The notes: a model not told the origin generated them from the letters alone. 39,049 bases of DNA from Actinomycetes bacterium (GCA_021806545.1 JAJZXI010000007.1:1-39049); one strand, 5' to 3'. Shown: positions 24,298 to 32,666, numbered from the stretch's first letter. Program-made: numbers and translations.

Positions 24298-25499
24298 TCA
24301 CTGTTCTTGGTTGGCTCGGCAACCGCACTGAAACCCTTACGGGCGAGCAGCTTCGTGCCATTGAGCAATCGACGACGATCTTTGCTCGAGCAGAGCTGCA
24401 CAAGGTACTCGATCAACTCGCACCGAGGGCGACCGTCGTCGACTTTACATCTCCTTTGACGACAACCGTCAGGGCCATAGGCGACACCACCGCTGATTGC
24501 ACCGTCATCGCCAGCGGAGATCCAAGCTTCTTTGGTATCACAAAGTTACTGCTGCGTCAGCTGGGGCAGATTCAGCTCAAGATTCTGCCCGGGCCGAGTT
24601 CCGTGGCAACGTTGGCAGCGCGTCTTGGGCGTCCATGGGACGATCTCGCGGTCATCTCGCTCGTGGGGCGCGACCACGTCAGTGCTCTTTCGTTGGCGAA
24701 GCTCGAACTCACCAACCGGGCGGTCCGTGGTATCGCACTGCTCGTCCCTCCCAATGTAGCCCTTCATGCCCTTCTGGACGGCTTGTCGTTCGAGGAAGGC
24801 CAGATCAAGATCACCATCGGCACCGCCCTAGCCACCGACGATGAGTCAATCATGACCCTCAGCGTTGCCCAAGCCCGGCGATGGAGTTCACCTTCCCAGA
24901 CGGTCGTATTGGTCGAGAGGACTGATGGAGGTCATGAACCAACGATGGTACATGGGGCTCGCTCCTTGCAGATCTTTCGTGACGACCGGTTCATCGCCGA
25001 CGGTACGAACTTCACAAAACTCGAGGTGAGGATGAGCCTCGTCGCAAGGCTCGATCCCGATCGATTACCTTTTCAAGCAAAGGTACTAGAGGTGGGTGCT
25101 GGCAGTGGCATGGTCGGGCTGACACTTCTTCGTCTTCGTCCCGACCTCGAACTTACGCAGCTCGAGCCACAGTCCAGGCGCGCAGCGATGGTCCGCCAGA
25201 ACGCGGAGGCGCTAGGATATCGAACCACAGTGTCTGAGCAGCCAGTAGAAACCATTTCGACAAATTTTGATGCCGCCATCGTGGGTGGGGGTGGACTCAG
25301 TGCGCTGCGCCATACCCTCACCCTCGTCCCCGAGGGTGCACCCATTGTCGCAACCTATGCCGATATCCATCGAGGTGCAGCGGCCGAACAGCTGCTGGGC
25401 AATCTCTCGGTTATTCAGGTCGCCCACGGAGCGCCGCTCGGCAACAAAGGCACTCGCCTGCGCCCCCAAACGCCAATCTACCTAGCATGGCGCGCATGA
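24294..25499 (+). CDS. cobL: Precorrin-6Y C5,15-methyltransferase / decarboxylase (CbiE-CbiT fusion)
   Basis: A 401-residue two-domain enzyme. Residues about 1-200 are the CbiE methyltransferase (IASGDPSFFGITKLL, LKILPGPSSVATLAARLG). Residues about 215-401 are the CbiT methyltransferase/decarboxylase with SAM motif VLEVGAGSGMVGLTLLRL and the later FDAAIVGGGGL. It methylates C5 and C15 and removes the C12 acetate carboxyl. The GTG overlaps the cbiD stop by 4 nt. Its stop overlaps the start of the next gene. Confidence 0.92.
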   Translation: MITVLGWLGNRTETLTGEQLRAIEQSTTIFARAELHKVLDQLAPRATVVDFTSPLTTTVRAIGDTTADCTVIASGDPSFFGITKLLLRQLGQIQLKILPGPSSVATLAARLGRPWDDLAVISLVGRDHVSALSLAKLELTNRAVRGIALLVPPNVALHALLDGLSFEEGQIKITIGTALATDDESIMTLSVAQARRWSSPSQTVVLVERTDGGHEPTMVHGARSLQIFRDDRFIADGTNFTKLEVRMSLVARLDPDRLPFQAKVLEVGAGSGMVGLTLLRLRPDLELTQLEPQSRRAAMVRQNAEALGYRTTVSEQPVETISTNFDAAIVGGGGLSALRHTLTLVPEGAPIVATYADIHRGAAAEQLLGNLSVIQVAHGAPLGNKGTRLRPQTPIYLAWRA

Positions 25500-27178
25500 C
25501 CACTTCACAACCGAGAGACAGCGACGGCGTCGTGATCGCACTCGCAAGGGCACCACACGGCCTCGGGGGATATCTTGGCTTTCGATCGACAAGCTTTGCC
25601 AAGTTCGATGATCTCATCGAGGCACTCACCGAGTACCCTGCGGTCATCGTGGTGGCAGCCTATCCAATCGTGGTGCGCGCTCTCGCCAAAACACTCACCA
25701 GCAAGTACGACGATCCAACCGTCATCGCAATCGATGAAGGGGGCAGCTTCGTCACCGTGCTAGCTGGTGCGCATCACGGCGGCGAGCAGCTCGCTGTGCG
25801 AATTGCCAACTTTCTCGGCGCCACCCCAATCCTCACGACCGCCTCGCGTGTCAGCGACAGGATTGCTCTTGATCAGGCTCCATTGATAAAGCTCGATCGT
25901 GTCAAAGCCGAGCTCCAGGCACGGCTGAATCATGGTGTGGGATTGACGATCGTCAATCCCACAATGCTCGCACTGCCGCAATCCGTTCTTGCACTGGAAC
26001 ACCAAGGACCAGATCCCGTCAAACTGGTCATCAGCGACCGTGTGTGTGACCAGGAGCTCGGAGACGCCCGTGGAGTACTTCCCACCCTCACCGTCGGCGT
26101 TGGTTGTTCCAGCGACGCAAGCTGCGATGAGGTGCGCGAGCTAATTGCAACGACGCTCGAAGAGACGGGACTCGATCCAGCAGCCGTGGACCGTGTCGCC
26201 ACGATCGAGCGACGTGTACACCACCGAGCACTCAGTGACCTCCATCAGGAGATCGTTGGCTTTACTCCAGAGCAGCTCGACACGGTGCCGATTCCAACTC
26301 CGTCCGAAGTGGTCCACCACAGCGTGGGAACCCGCTCGGTCGCAGAGGCCGCAGCCTTGCTCGCGAGCGGCGATAAGGCCGAACTCGTTGTAGCAAAGGT
26401 CAAGAGTCAAAAAGTGACCGTAGCAGTCGCCCGACGCAATCGACTGCGGGGATCTCTCACTGTCGTTGGCATCGGACCAGGCTCTCTCGACCTCCTCACA
26501 CTCCGAGCGCTGGGAGCGCTACGATCAGCTCAATATCTCGTTGGATTCAAACGGTATCTCGAGCTGCTCGAACCCGTGATTGAACGAGGACAGGTGGTCA
26601 AACCTTACGCGATCGGGCAGGAGACCGAGCGAGTGCTCGAGTCCATCTCCTTGGCTAGTGACGGTAACCGTGTTGCGCTGGTCACCTCCGGCGACCCTGC
26701 GGTTTACGCCATGGCGCAACTCGTGATCGAACGGCTCCCTACCAACCTCGACGTCCGAATCGTTCCTGGTGTGACCGCAGCTTACGCCGCGTCAGCAGCG
26801 ACTGGGGCCATCGTTGGTCACGACCATGTAATGATCTCGCTATCCGACCTGCTGACCCCATGGAGCGCGATCGAAGCCCGCGTCGAAGCAGCTGCTCAAG
26901 CGGACTTCGTGATTGCCCTTTACAACCCTCGCTCAAAGCAGAGAACCTGGCAACTCGAGAAGGCTCTGGCCATCATCGGTCAATATCGACGTTCAACCAC
27001 TCCAGTCCTCATCGCATCACGTGTCGAGCGCCCCGGCGCGAGCACGAGCATAACCACTCTGGAGGAGTTCGATATCGAGGTTGTCGACATGGAGACAATC
27101 GTCATCGTGGGTGCCTCTACCACCGCATTCAACCAGGGTTATCTCTACACGCCGCGCGGCTACCAGGGCGCACGTTGA
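25496..27178 (+). CDS. cbiG-cobJ: CbiG-CobJ (CbiH) fusion: cobalt-precorrin-5A hydrolase / precorrin-3B C17-methyltransferase
   Basis: About 560 residues with two enzymes in one chain. Residues about 1-320 are CbiG: a central domain with VIAIDEGGSFVTVLAGAHHGG, then the C-terminal domain with VGVGCSSDASCDEV. Residues about 325-560 are CobJ/CbiH, with LTVVGIGPGSLDLLTLRA, ALVTSGDPAVYAMAQLV, VPGVTAAYAASAATGAIVGHD and FVIALYNPRSKQR. Together they contract the ring and open the lactone in the early-cobalt pathway. I chose the ATG at 25496, which overlaps the cobL TGA (ATGA); ATG at 25487 is a close alternative. Both lack a clear ribosome site, consistent with coupling. Confidence 0.91.
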   Translation: MTTSQPRDSDGVVIALARAPHGLGGYLGFRSTSFAKFDDLIEALTEYPAVIVVAAYPIVVRALAKTLTSKYDDPTVIAIDEGGSFVTVLAGAHHGGEQLAVRIANFLGATPILTTASRVSDRIALDQAPLIKLDRVKAELQARLNHGVGLTIVNPTMLALPQSVLALEHQGPDPVKLVISDRVCDQELGDARGVLPTLTVGVGCSSDASCDEVRELIATTLEETGLDPAAVDRVATIERRVHHRALSDLHQEIVGFTPEQLDTVPIPTPSEVVHHSVGTRSVAEAAALLASGDKAELVVAKVKSQKVTVAVARRNRLRGSLTVVGIGPGSLDLLTLRALGALRSAQYLVGFKRYLELLEPVIERGQVVKPYAIGQETERVLESISLASDGNRVALVTSGDPAVYAMAQLVIERLPTNLDVRIVPGVTAAYAASAATGAIVGHDHVMISLSDLLTPWSAIEARVEAAAQADFVIALYNPRSKQRTWQLEKALAIIGQYRRSTTPVLIASRVERPGASTSITTLEEFDIEVVDMETIVIVGASTTAFNQGYLYTPRGYQGAR

Positions 27179-27393
27179 TCAGCATCAATACCAGGTGTAC
27201 CGGCTGTGGTGCCTGCATCAGTACCTGCCCAACACATGCGCTCCGCCCCCATGTCGGGCGACCAAACTGGCTTGCCGAGCGCTGTAACGATCACCGTGAC
27301 TGCGTCGAGATCTGCCCCGCCGGAGCCATCATCTACCTCGCATCGTGTGATAGTGCGAGCTCGATGCAAAGAACCAAATCTGGTGATCAGTGA
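27175..27393 (+). CDS. Small ferredoxin-like protein ending the cobalamin operon
   Basis: A 72-residue protein starting at TTG, whose TTGA overlaps the stop of the cbiG-cobJ gene. The first cluster motif is regular, CTGCGACISTCP (Cys8, 11, 14, 18). The second reads CNDHRDCVEICP: Cys37, His40, Cys43, Cys47, i.e. C-x2-H-x2-C-x3-C, with another cysteine at 58. The second cluster may be [3Fe-4S] or use an unusual ligand. Its place in the operon suggests it supplies electrons for corrin or cobalt reduction, for example making Co(I) for CobO, or serves a chelatase. That role is inference. The short length and absent ATG make it easy to miss. Confidence 0.8.
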   Translation: MISINTRCTGCGACISTCPTHALRPHVGRPNWLAERCNDHRDCVEICPAGAIIYLASCDSASSMQRTKSGDQ

Positions 27394-27896
27394 CCCGCTG
27401 CGCTCGCTTCGACGCAGCGGTACAAGCTTTCGCCGCTCGAATAGGTAGCCGAGGGTGCCGTCGGCTCCGTTCCCCTTGCGAGAACGAGGATTGCACGTCA
27501 AAGCGTCCGACTCTCGAGTGCCAGCATGAGCATCGCTGTCTTCACGTGCAGTGCACAAGGACCCTTCCGCGATAGACCATCTCGCTGGTACACGCTGCCT
27601 TTGGAGCCTCGCGCTCCAACAGCGCTCTCGGTGGATCAAAGGACACTCCCGCTCAGCTGGGCAAACAATCGAACACCTAGCACCCAACCGAATCATCCTC
27701 GAGCAGAGTCGACACCAGCCAAATGAGTGCCTCACCGACACGGCGATAGCGACCAGGATCAGCCTGGGTCGTACCGGTGGTGACGAGGAAAACCTGAGCC
27801 AAGCGGTCCCTCGCTCCAACGCTCGTGCTCACACCGAAAGGGCTGTAGCGCACATCAGTGCCGAAGGCCCTGTAGTCTCGGAGCACAGAGTAAGAC

Positions 27897-27951
27897 CCAC
27901 GTCGTCCTCGAGCAGCCCCAACCGTCTTAGGCTGTCTCGAGGAGGACGTGG
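27897..27951. repeat. Long imperfect inverted repeat
   Basis: The left arm (27897-27917: CCACGTCGTCCTCGAG then CAGCC) and the right arm (27930-27951: GGCTG, T, then CTCGAGGAGGACGTGG) pair over about 20 bp with one mismatch and one bulge around a 12-nt loop. It lies between convergent operons. It could be a bidirectional terminator or the folded core of a small mobile repeat. Confidence 0.65.
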
Positions 27952-28170
27952 CGAGCCGCGGCTCGAACTAGGCCTCGGGTTCCTTGTTGGCAACGTGGAA
28001 GCGATTGCGCCAACCTGACCGCGCCCCGGTCATTTGCTCACTTCTGATAGGTCTGCAATGCTCTGGAGCGACGACAGTTCCCATTGCCCAAGTTGGCCTG
28101 CGACACGGGTTGCAGGCCCGGCGAAGAGATCCTTCTGCTGGGAGCCGGTTCACGGGGCGTGAGATCCAGT

Positions 28171-28196
28171 GGCTGCGCTGCCACTAAGGCGCAGCC
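28171..28196 (-). terminator. Hairpin just after the phosphodiester-glycosidase gene
   Basis: Perfect 8-bp stem GGCTGCGC/GCGCAGCC with a 10-nt loop, 11 nt beyond the stop codon of the minus-strand gene. No T-run follows, so it is a U-tract-less terminator candidate. Confidence 0.5.
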
Positions 28197-28206
28197 CGTA
28201 GCGGTC

Positions 28207-29403
28207 TTACAGGGGCTGGTTCCTTGCCACCGCCGCGACAAAGTCTCGTGCCGTCCCTTCGAAGTAGCGTTGTGGGGGTCGTTCCATGTTGTAAACCAGT
28301 CGGTATCCATTTGCGGGGCTAGCAGGCACACCGAGCGTGTGGTTGAAGTAGAAGAAGTTGGTCCAGGCGGAGTTGATATCGAGCTCCATTGCGTTCACGG
28401 CACCGGCCCGGACCAGTAGGTTGGCGAGTGATGCAACGGAGAGCCCTGGCCCGCTTGCATAGACTATTGCCCCGTTTGCGGTGACTCCAACGCCTGAGCG
28501 CCACACTAGCACTTGATTACCCACGGTCGCTCCCCAGGTTTGGTAGCTCGACGAGTACACTGCGGGATTGATCTTTCCCGACTCAACGATAGGAATGAGG
28601 TTCTGGCGTACCACCTTGATGGAGGCAGGGACGTGCTGCCCGCTTGTCCATCGTTCGACGGTGGCAACGCCCTGCGAGTTAATGACGAATGATGCGGCAC
28701 CATTCTTCAGCGGCACGGCCATCCGTCCATAGGCGTAGTAACCTCCCTTTGCATCGCTCATGCGAAAGCCTGAGTTGAAGGCAGCGACGAGGTTCGATGC
28801 CTGCGCACCGCGAATAGGTGCCACGTATGGCCACGGCCCCCCACCTGGAGGTTCCTGTGCTCCGGCGTACTGCAGGAAGCTGACCAGTCGTGGGTCTAGC
28901 CATGCAACCCCTGCCACGAGCGATGTGTGGACCTTGTCGGGTCGCAACAGCGTGACGTAGAGTGCGGGAGTGCCGTGTACAAGAGGACCCTCTGGTGTCC
29001 ATTGTCCTTCGTGAGGTAGCGGGGGACTTGCAATGGGTGGGATCGGCTTTGGTGGTGGGAGCGCGCCTGTGCTTACCTTGACAGGGTGACTTTGGCGGAC
29101 ACTGGCCACTGGACGAAGTGACCCCTTCGGGGGAGTTCCTCCTACTGGTGGCGAGGCGATGCTGCCGTACCAGACGTTTTCGGCCGTCTGTACAATGCTT
29201 GCGCCGCCATTGCCACGGACCCATTCGACGAATTTTACGCCAAAACTAGCTGAGCCGGGTGCACTTAGCGCGCCGATGACACCTAACGAGCCATAACCGC
29301 CCGCGACGACCACGCCAGCGACGACTACGGCACGGATGCGACGATACGCGAGAGAGCGGTGCTTAGTGCGTCGCGTTGGCTGCGGTGTAGAAAGTTTTGT
29401 CAT
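28207..29403 (-). CDS. Membrane-anchored phosphodiester glycosidase (NAGPA-domain) protein
   Basis: A 398-residue protein with a basic N-terminus and one membrane helix (about 24-47, VVVAGVVVAGGYGSLGVIGAL). A Pro-rich linker (about 110-130, PPPKPIPPIASPPLP) follows, then a phosphodiester glycosidase/NAGPA-like domain (about 135-398). Family landmarks are VAAFNSGFRMSDAKGGYYAYG and NAMELDINSAWTNFF, the latter corresponding to the ALNLDGGGS region but without the Gly-rich tail. Proteins of this family remove phosphodiester-linked sugars and are often near exopolysaccharide genes. The ATG overlaps the sensor kinase TGA (ATGA), with AAGGAAA upstream, so it is made with the two-component system. 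Substrate unknown. Confidence 0.8.
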   Translation of the reverse strand: MTKLSTPQPTRRTKHRSLAYRRIRAVVVAGVVVAGGYGSLGVIGALSAPGSASFGVKFVEWVRGNGGASIVQTAENVWYGSIASPPVGGTPPKGSLRPVASVRQSHPVKVSTGALPPPKPIPPIASPPLPHEGQWTPEGPLVHGTPALYVTLLRPDKVHTSLVAGVAWLDPRLVSFLQYAGAQEPPGGGPWPYVAPIRGAQASNLVAAFNSGFRMSDAKGGYYAYGRMAVPLKNGAASFVINSQGVATVERWTSGQHVPASIKVVRQNLIPIVESGKINPAVYSSSYQTWGATVGNQVLVWRSGVGVTANGAIVYASGPGLSVASLANLLVRAGAVNAMELDINSAWTNFFYFNHTLGVPASPANGYRLVYNMERPPQRYFEGTARDFVAAVARNQPL

Positions 29404-31001
29404 ACTGTTTCCTTCATTGGGGCGCTCAAAGGTTGAGCGACCGTCGGTTGTGGGTCGTAGGGTGTCTCAGCGGTCCCGTGACCCTCGGTCATGAGAGGTA
29501 GTCGGACGTTGAAGTACGCCCCCTGCATGTCGGAGGTTCCAATTGTAACCGTTCCTCCCAGCAGTTCCACCAAGCTCCGTACGATTGGTAGCCCAAGCCC
29601 CGACCCTCCCTGTAGGCGGCTTCGCGCGGGATCCAATCGGGTAAAGCGTTCAAAGACGGCATCCCTGCGTTCCGGAGGGATGCCAGGTCCGTCGTCAGCC
29701 ACGGCAAATGTAGCATACTTATCGTCTGCAACTGCGAGCACGACGACGGTGGTTTTGGCGTAGCGAACGGCATTCTCGATCAGGTTGCGCACGATGCTGC
29801 GGATCTGCTCTGGATCGGCGAGGAGTCGCACAGCACTAACCTTTGACATATCGATGTTGACACCCGGGTGAGTTCGGCGGATTCGTTGAACCTCTTCACG
29901 GCATAGTTCGTCGAGATCAACCGTTGCCTGTACGGCTTGGACGTGCGCTTCTGCCTTTGCAAGCGTTAAGAGATCTTCGATCAGACGCTGCATTCGCTCG
30001 CTTTCTCGCAGCGCGATACTCGCTGTCTGATGCCAGTCGGTCATGTCACTATGTAGGAGCCCTACCTCTAACGAGGCACGAAGCGCGGACAACGGGCTCT
30101 TGAGTTCATGTGATGCATCCGCAATGAACTGCTTCTGTTGCTCTGCGGCCGCGTCGAGGCGAGCCAGCATCGAGTTCATCGTCGTCGCAAGCCTGGCGAT
30201 CTCGTCATCTCCTTCAGGTTGGAATACGCGATTTGATAGGTTGAGACTGGTGATCTCCTCGACGTCGCGGCGGATCTGGTCCACGGGAGCCAATGCACGG
30301 CGGCTCAGGATCCAGGTCGAAAGCGCGACCACGGCCAAGATCAGGGGGTATACGATGAAAAACTCCCTCTTGAGTGCCGCCACCGATGCGTCAACCGACG
30401 AGAGAGATGCGATGGTGTAGACGTAGAACGTAGTAGGCTTGCCAGCGGAGCCGGCCATAAGATGGCTATCACCGGAGGTGTTCGAGCGGGCAATCACTCC
30501 GACGAGGAACGTTGGCACCTCGACGCGGTCGGCAACGAAGACGGTATGGTGGTCAACATTACCGTTGATTGCAAGCCGATTTGCGCGCGAGGAATATTCA
30601 GTCTGCACGATACCGCGTGACGGAACCTGGTTGGGCATTCGCAAGGCTTTTGCACCCTTGAGGTTAGGCGAGTAGGCAACAACGACGCCTTTGCTGGTGA
30701 CAACTTGCGCTGCGAGGTCACCGCGGGGGATAGGGAGCGGGTTCGGCAGATGGCCATCCTTTACCAACAAAACGATATCGTCGGCCTCGTTCTTGGCGGT
30801 GTTGACCACATTGCGAGTGAGCGCAGCTCTTAGGGTAACGCCGACTCCAATGAAGGCCGCCAAGAGAACGGAGCCCACCACGACGGTGGCGGCGATGGTG
30901 GTGCGCTTGCGCACCGAGGCAAGCTGACGACCTACCCAGCGTATTGGAGGGAACCGCGTCTTGGAGACCTGGTCAAGCCTCTCCATCGATGCTAGCTTCA
31001 C
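29400..31001 (-). CDS. Sensor histidine kinase
   Basis: A 533-residue membrane kinase. Helix 1 (about 36-58, TIAATVVVGSVLLAAFIGVGV) and helix 2 (about 213-234) bracket a 150-residue extracytoplasmic sensor domain. HAMP follows (about 236-290), then HisKA with ADASHELKSPLSALRA (His298), then the HATPase domain: N box LIENAVRYA, G1 VADDGPGIPPERRDAVFERF, G2 GGSGLGLPIV. It is an EnvZ/CssS-type kinase that phosphorylates the response regulator encoded 24 nt upstream. The start is GTG, 5 nt after AGGAGG. The signal it senses is not evident. Confidence 0.92.
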   Translation of the reverse strand: MKLASMERLDQVSKTRFPPIRWVGRQLASVRKRTTIAATVVVGSVLLAAFIGVGVTLRAALTRNVVNTAKNEADDIVLLVKDGHLPNPLPIPRGDLAAQVVTSKGVVVAYSPNLKGAKALRMPNQVPSRGIVQTEYSSRANRLAINGNVDHHTVFVADRVEVPTFLVGVIARSNTSGDSHLMAGSAGKPTTFYVYTIASLSSVDASVAALKREFFIVYPLILAVVALSTWILSRRALAPVDQIRRDVEEITSLNLSNRVFQPEGDDEIARLATTMNSMLARLDAAAEQQKQFIADASHELKSPLSALRASLEVGLLHSDMTDWHQTASIALRESERMQRLIEDLLTLAKAEAHVQAVQATVDLDELCREEVQRIRRTHPGVNIDMSKVSAVRLLADPEQIRSIVRNLIENAVRYAKTTVVVLAVADDKYATFAVADDGPGIPPERRDAVFERFTRLDPARSRLQGGSGLGLPIVRSLVELLGGTVTIGTSDMQGAYFNVRLPLMTEGHGTAETPYDPQPTVAQPLSAPMKETV

Positions 31002-31025
31002 GCACGCCTCCTCTTGGCGTGGAGC

Positions 31026-31742
31026 TCAGACAGCCGTGGGGACCTCGTCGCAGTTGACCGCGCCAGCACCACCATCCTCTTCCAGGAGATACCCAACGCC
31101 GCGAACGGTGCGGATCGACTTCGTCCCGAATGGCGCATCGATCTTCTTTCGCAGGTAGCCAATATATACCTCGACAATGTTTGAGTCTCCCTCAAAATCG
31201 TAGTCCCAAACGTGCTCGATGATCTCGCGCTTGTTGAGTACCTTACCTTTTGAGCGCATCAGCAACTCGAGAAATGAGAACTCACGGGTCGTCAATTCGA
31301 TGGTGGTCTCACCCCGGGTTACCGAGTGGCTTGAGGGGTCGAGCCTGAGGTCCCCAGCGATGAGCACAGGAGGCCTACTGTCGACATTGCGTCGGAGGAG
31401 TGCGCGGATGCGGGCTACTAAGACTGTAAAGGAGAATGGCTTCTTGAGAAAATCATCGGCGCCCGTATCGAGAGCCTCGGCCTCGTCGAGCTCGCCGTCC
31501 TTGGCGGTGAGCATGAGGATGGGTGTCCAGATCTCCTCGGAGCGCAGTGTCGCCGTGAATTTGAAGCCGTTCATGCCAGGCAGCATGATGTCGAGTACGA
31601 TGCAGTCATAGGGCGCACTCCGCGCCAGCTGGAGGCCGTCCAGGCCGTTGTAACAGGTATCAACCGCGAAGCCCTCCGCTACGAGTCCTCGCTTGAGGGT
31701 GTCGACCAATGTCTCTTCGTCGTCTACTACCAAAATTCGCAT
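31026..31742 (-). CDS. OmpR/PhoB-family response regulator
   Basis: A 238-residue regulator. The receiver domain (1-115) has the acidic pocket VVDDEE, phospho-acceptor Asp51 in VLDIMLPGMNGF, Thr in MLTAKD and the conserved Lys in FLKKPF. The C-terminal winged helix (about 130-225) ends with the usual GDSNIVEVYIGYLRKKID and IRTVRGVGYLLEE motifs. It should bind DNA after phosphorylation by the kinase encoded next to it, and may control its own operon. AAAGGAG precedes the ATG. A short Ala/Glu-rich tail follows the DNA-binding domain. Confidence 0.95.
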   Translation of the reverse strand: MRILVVDDEETLVDTLKRGLVAEGFAVDTCYNGLDGLQLARSAPYDCIVLDIMLPGMNGFKFTATLRSEEIWTPILMLTAKDGELDEAEALDTGADDFLKKPFSFTVLVARIRALLRRNVDSRPPVLIAGDLRLDPSSHSVTRGETTIELTTREFSFLELLMRSKGKVLNKREIIEHVWDYDFEGDSNIVEVYIGYLRKKIDAPFGTKSIRTVRGVGYLLEEDGGAGAVNCDEVPTAV

Positions 31743-31841
31743 GCGATGCTCCTTTCGCGACAGTAACCCTAACGAGTGATCTCAAAGAGAAGCTAGGAGT
31801 ATCCCGAAGAATTGCTGAGAGTCTAGCCCAGCGGCACGAAT

Positions 31842-32537
31842 CTACGTAGAAACTGGATTCGTCCAAAGCTCGCGCTCTAGCCAGCCTAAAATCAGCGCAT
31901 AGGGCCGTGGATCGTTATGGAGCCGGGAGGGGGTTGCGAAGATGCGGTGTAACTCTGGCTGGTACGTCTCAACGAGCTGCTCGAAACCCAGGTTGTCCAC
32001 TCGTCGGCGATCGCCAGGTACGATTGCCAGCCATCGACCCTGGTAGTCGTCGAGATGGATGGGAATATCGGAGACTGGAAACACGCAGGTAGGGTCGAGA
32101 CGAACGCCCATCGCCGAGAGTTCCTCGTCACTTTGTTGGTCTACCAGCGGATCAACGGTGACAATGCCGACGACTTCTGGCTCATGTCGACAGGCGAGCA
32201 TTGCAATGCCTACGAGCCCAAAGCCGATCATTACCAACGGACGAGGAGCAAGGAAGCTGGCAATTGACTCGAGATCGGAGAGCAATCTGTCGGGAGCTAG
32301 CACTCCATCTGCGTCTCCAACGCCGTGGGGGTTGAACCCGATCACCTCTGTCCTGCAGTAGAAGCTGAGCTTTTCGGCGGAGTCTTGTAGAACACGGTCA
32401 CTGCTGCCACCGATATCGGTATCGGCAATACCCGGACAAAAAAGTAGTGACGGGCGTCCAGGAGTGGTGCTCTCTTTAACAGTTGCGATCAACAGGTGCA
32501 GCCCTGCAGGCGCGCACCACACACGATCTACTGGCAC
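31842..32537 (-). CDS. Alpha/beta-hydrolase-like protein without the nucleophile serine
   Basis: A 231-residue protein with an alpha/beta-hydrolase-like pattern: LLFCPGIADTDIGGSSDRVLQDSAEKL (oxyanion strand and helix), VIGFNPHGVGDADG and MIGFGLVGIAML at the nucleophile elbow. The elbow, normally G-x-S-x-G, reads G-F-G-L-V-G, so the catalytic serine is absent. It may be a non-enzymatic relative or use another residue. The GTG start has GGAGG 4 nt upstream. It lies downstream of nothing in its own direction and is divergent from the ATP-grasp pair across about 340 nt, so a shared function is possible but unproven. Confidence 0.6.
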   Translation of the reverse strand: MPVDRVWCAPAGLHLLIATVKESTTPGRPSLLFCPGIADTDIGGSSDRVLQDSAEKLSFYCRTEVIGFNPHGVGDADGVLAPDRLLSDLESIASFLAPRPLVMIGFGLVGIAMLACRHEPEVVGIVTVDPLVDQQSDEELSAMGVRLDPTCVFPVSDIPIHLDDYQGRWLAIVPGDRRRVDNLGFEQLVETYQPELHRIFATPSRLHNDPRPYALILGWLERELWTNPVST

Positions 32538-32648
32538 GTTACCTCCGTTGCTTGCAAGTGAATCTTCGTACGCATTTCGATCGGGAGTTCATCTCTCTCG
32601 CATAGTGCACATAGTGCGATGGATTCATACTCTCCTCACCAGGCGTTG

Positions 32649-32666
32649 CCGGTGCACAAGCACCGG
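32649..32666. repeat. Perfect inverted repeat in the divergent intergenic region
   Basis: CCGGTGC, 4 nt (ACAA), GCACCGG. It sits between the divergent starts of the hydrolase-like gene (32537) and the first ATP-grasp gene (32881), upstream of both. It is thus more likely an operator than a terminator. The remaining 300 nt of this intergenic region hold no gene. Confidence 0.5.

Larger units (their letters stand above)
27394..28206. other. Gene-poor region between convergent operons
   Basis: About 810 nt without a convincing intact gene. It lies between the 3' ends of the cobalamin operon and the minus-strand kinase operon. It contains a long imperfect inverted repeat (27897-27951), a 12-bp palindrome GAGCCGCGGCTC (27953-27964) and a hairpin at 28171-28196. 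On the minus strand (27886-27677) a short frame reading LRDYRAFGTDVRYSPFG followed later by LAQVFLV loosely recalls the end of a CAP/SCP domain. It might be the relic of a secreted protein gene, but it is too short to call. Confidence 0.35.

Noticed and set aside
27160..27819. 219-codon open frame on the minus strand
   Set aside because: It overlaps the ferredoxin and the end of the cobalamin operon antisense, is Arg/Ser-rich with no domain pattern, and the plus-strand ferredoxin explains the region.
27677..27886. C-terminal CAP/SCP-domain fragment on the minus strand
   Set aside because: The resemblance rests on a few residues, without the conserved CAP histidine/glutamate motifs; noted only as a possible relic.
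28167..28173. GCCACTG on the minus strand, the core of the cobalamin-riboswitch B12 box region
   Set aside because: The rest of the riboswitch (the other conserved blocks and the downstream B12 box) is absent, and it lies at the 3' end of an unrelated gene.
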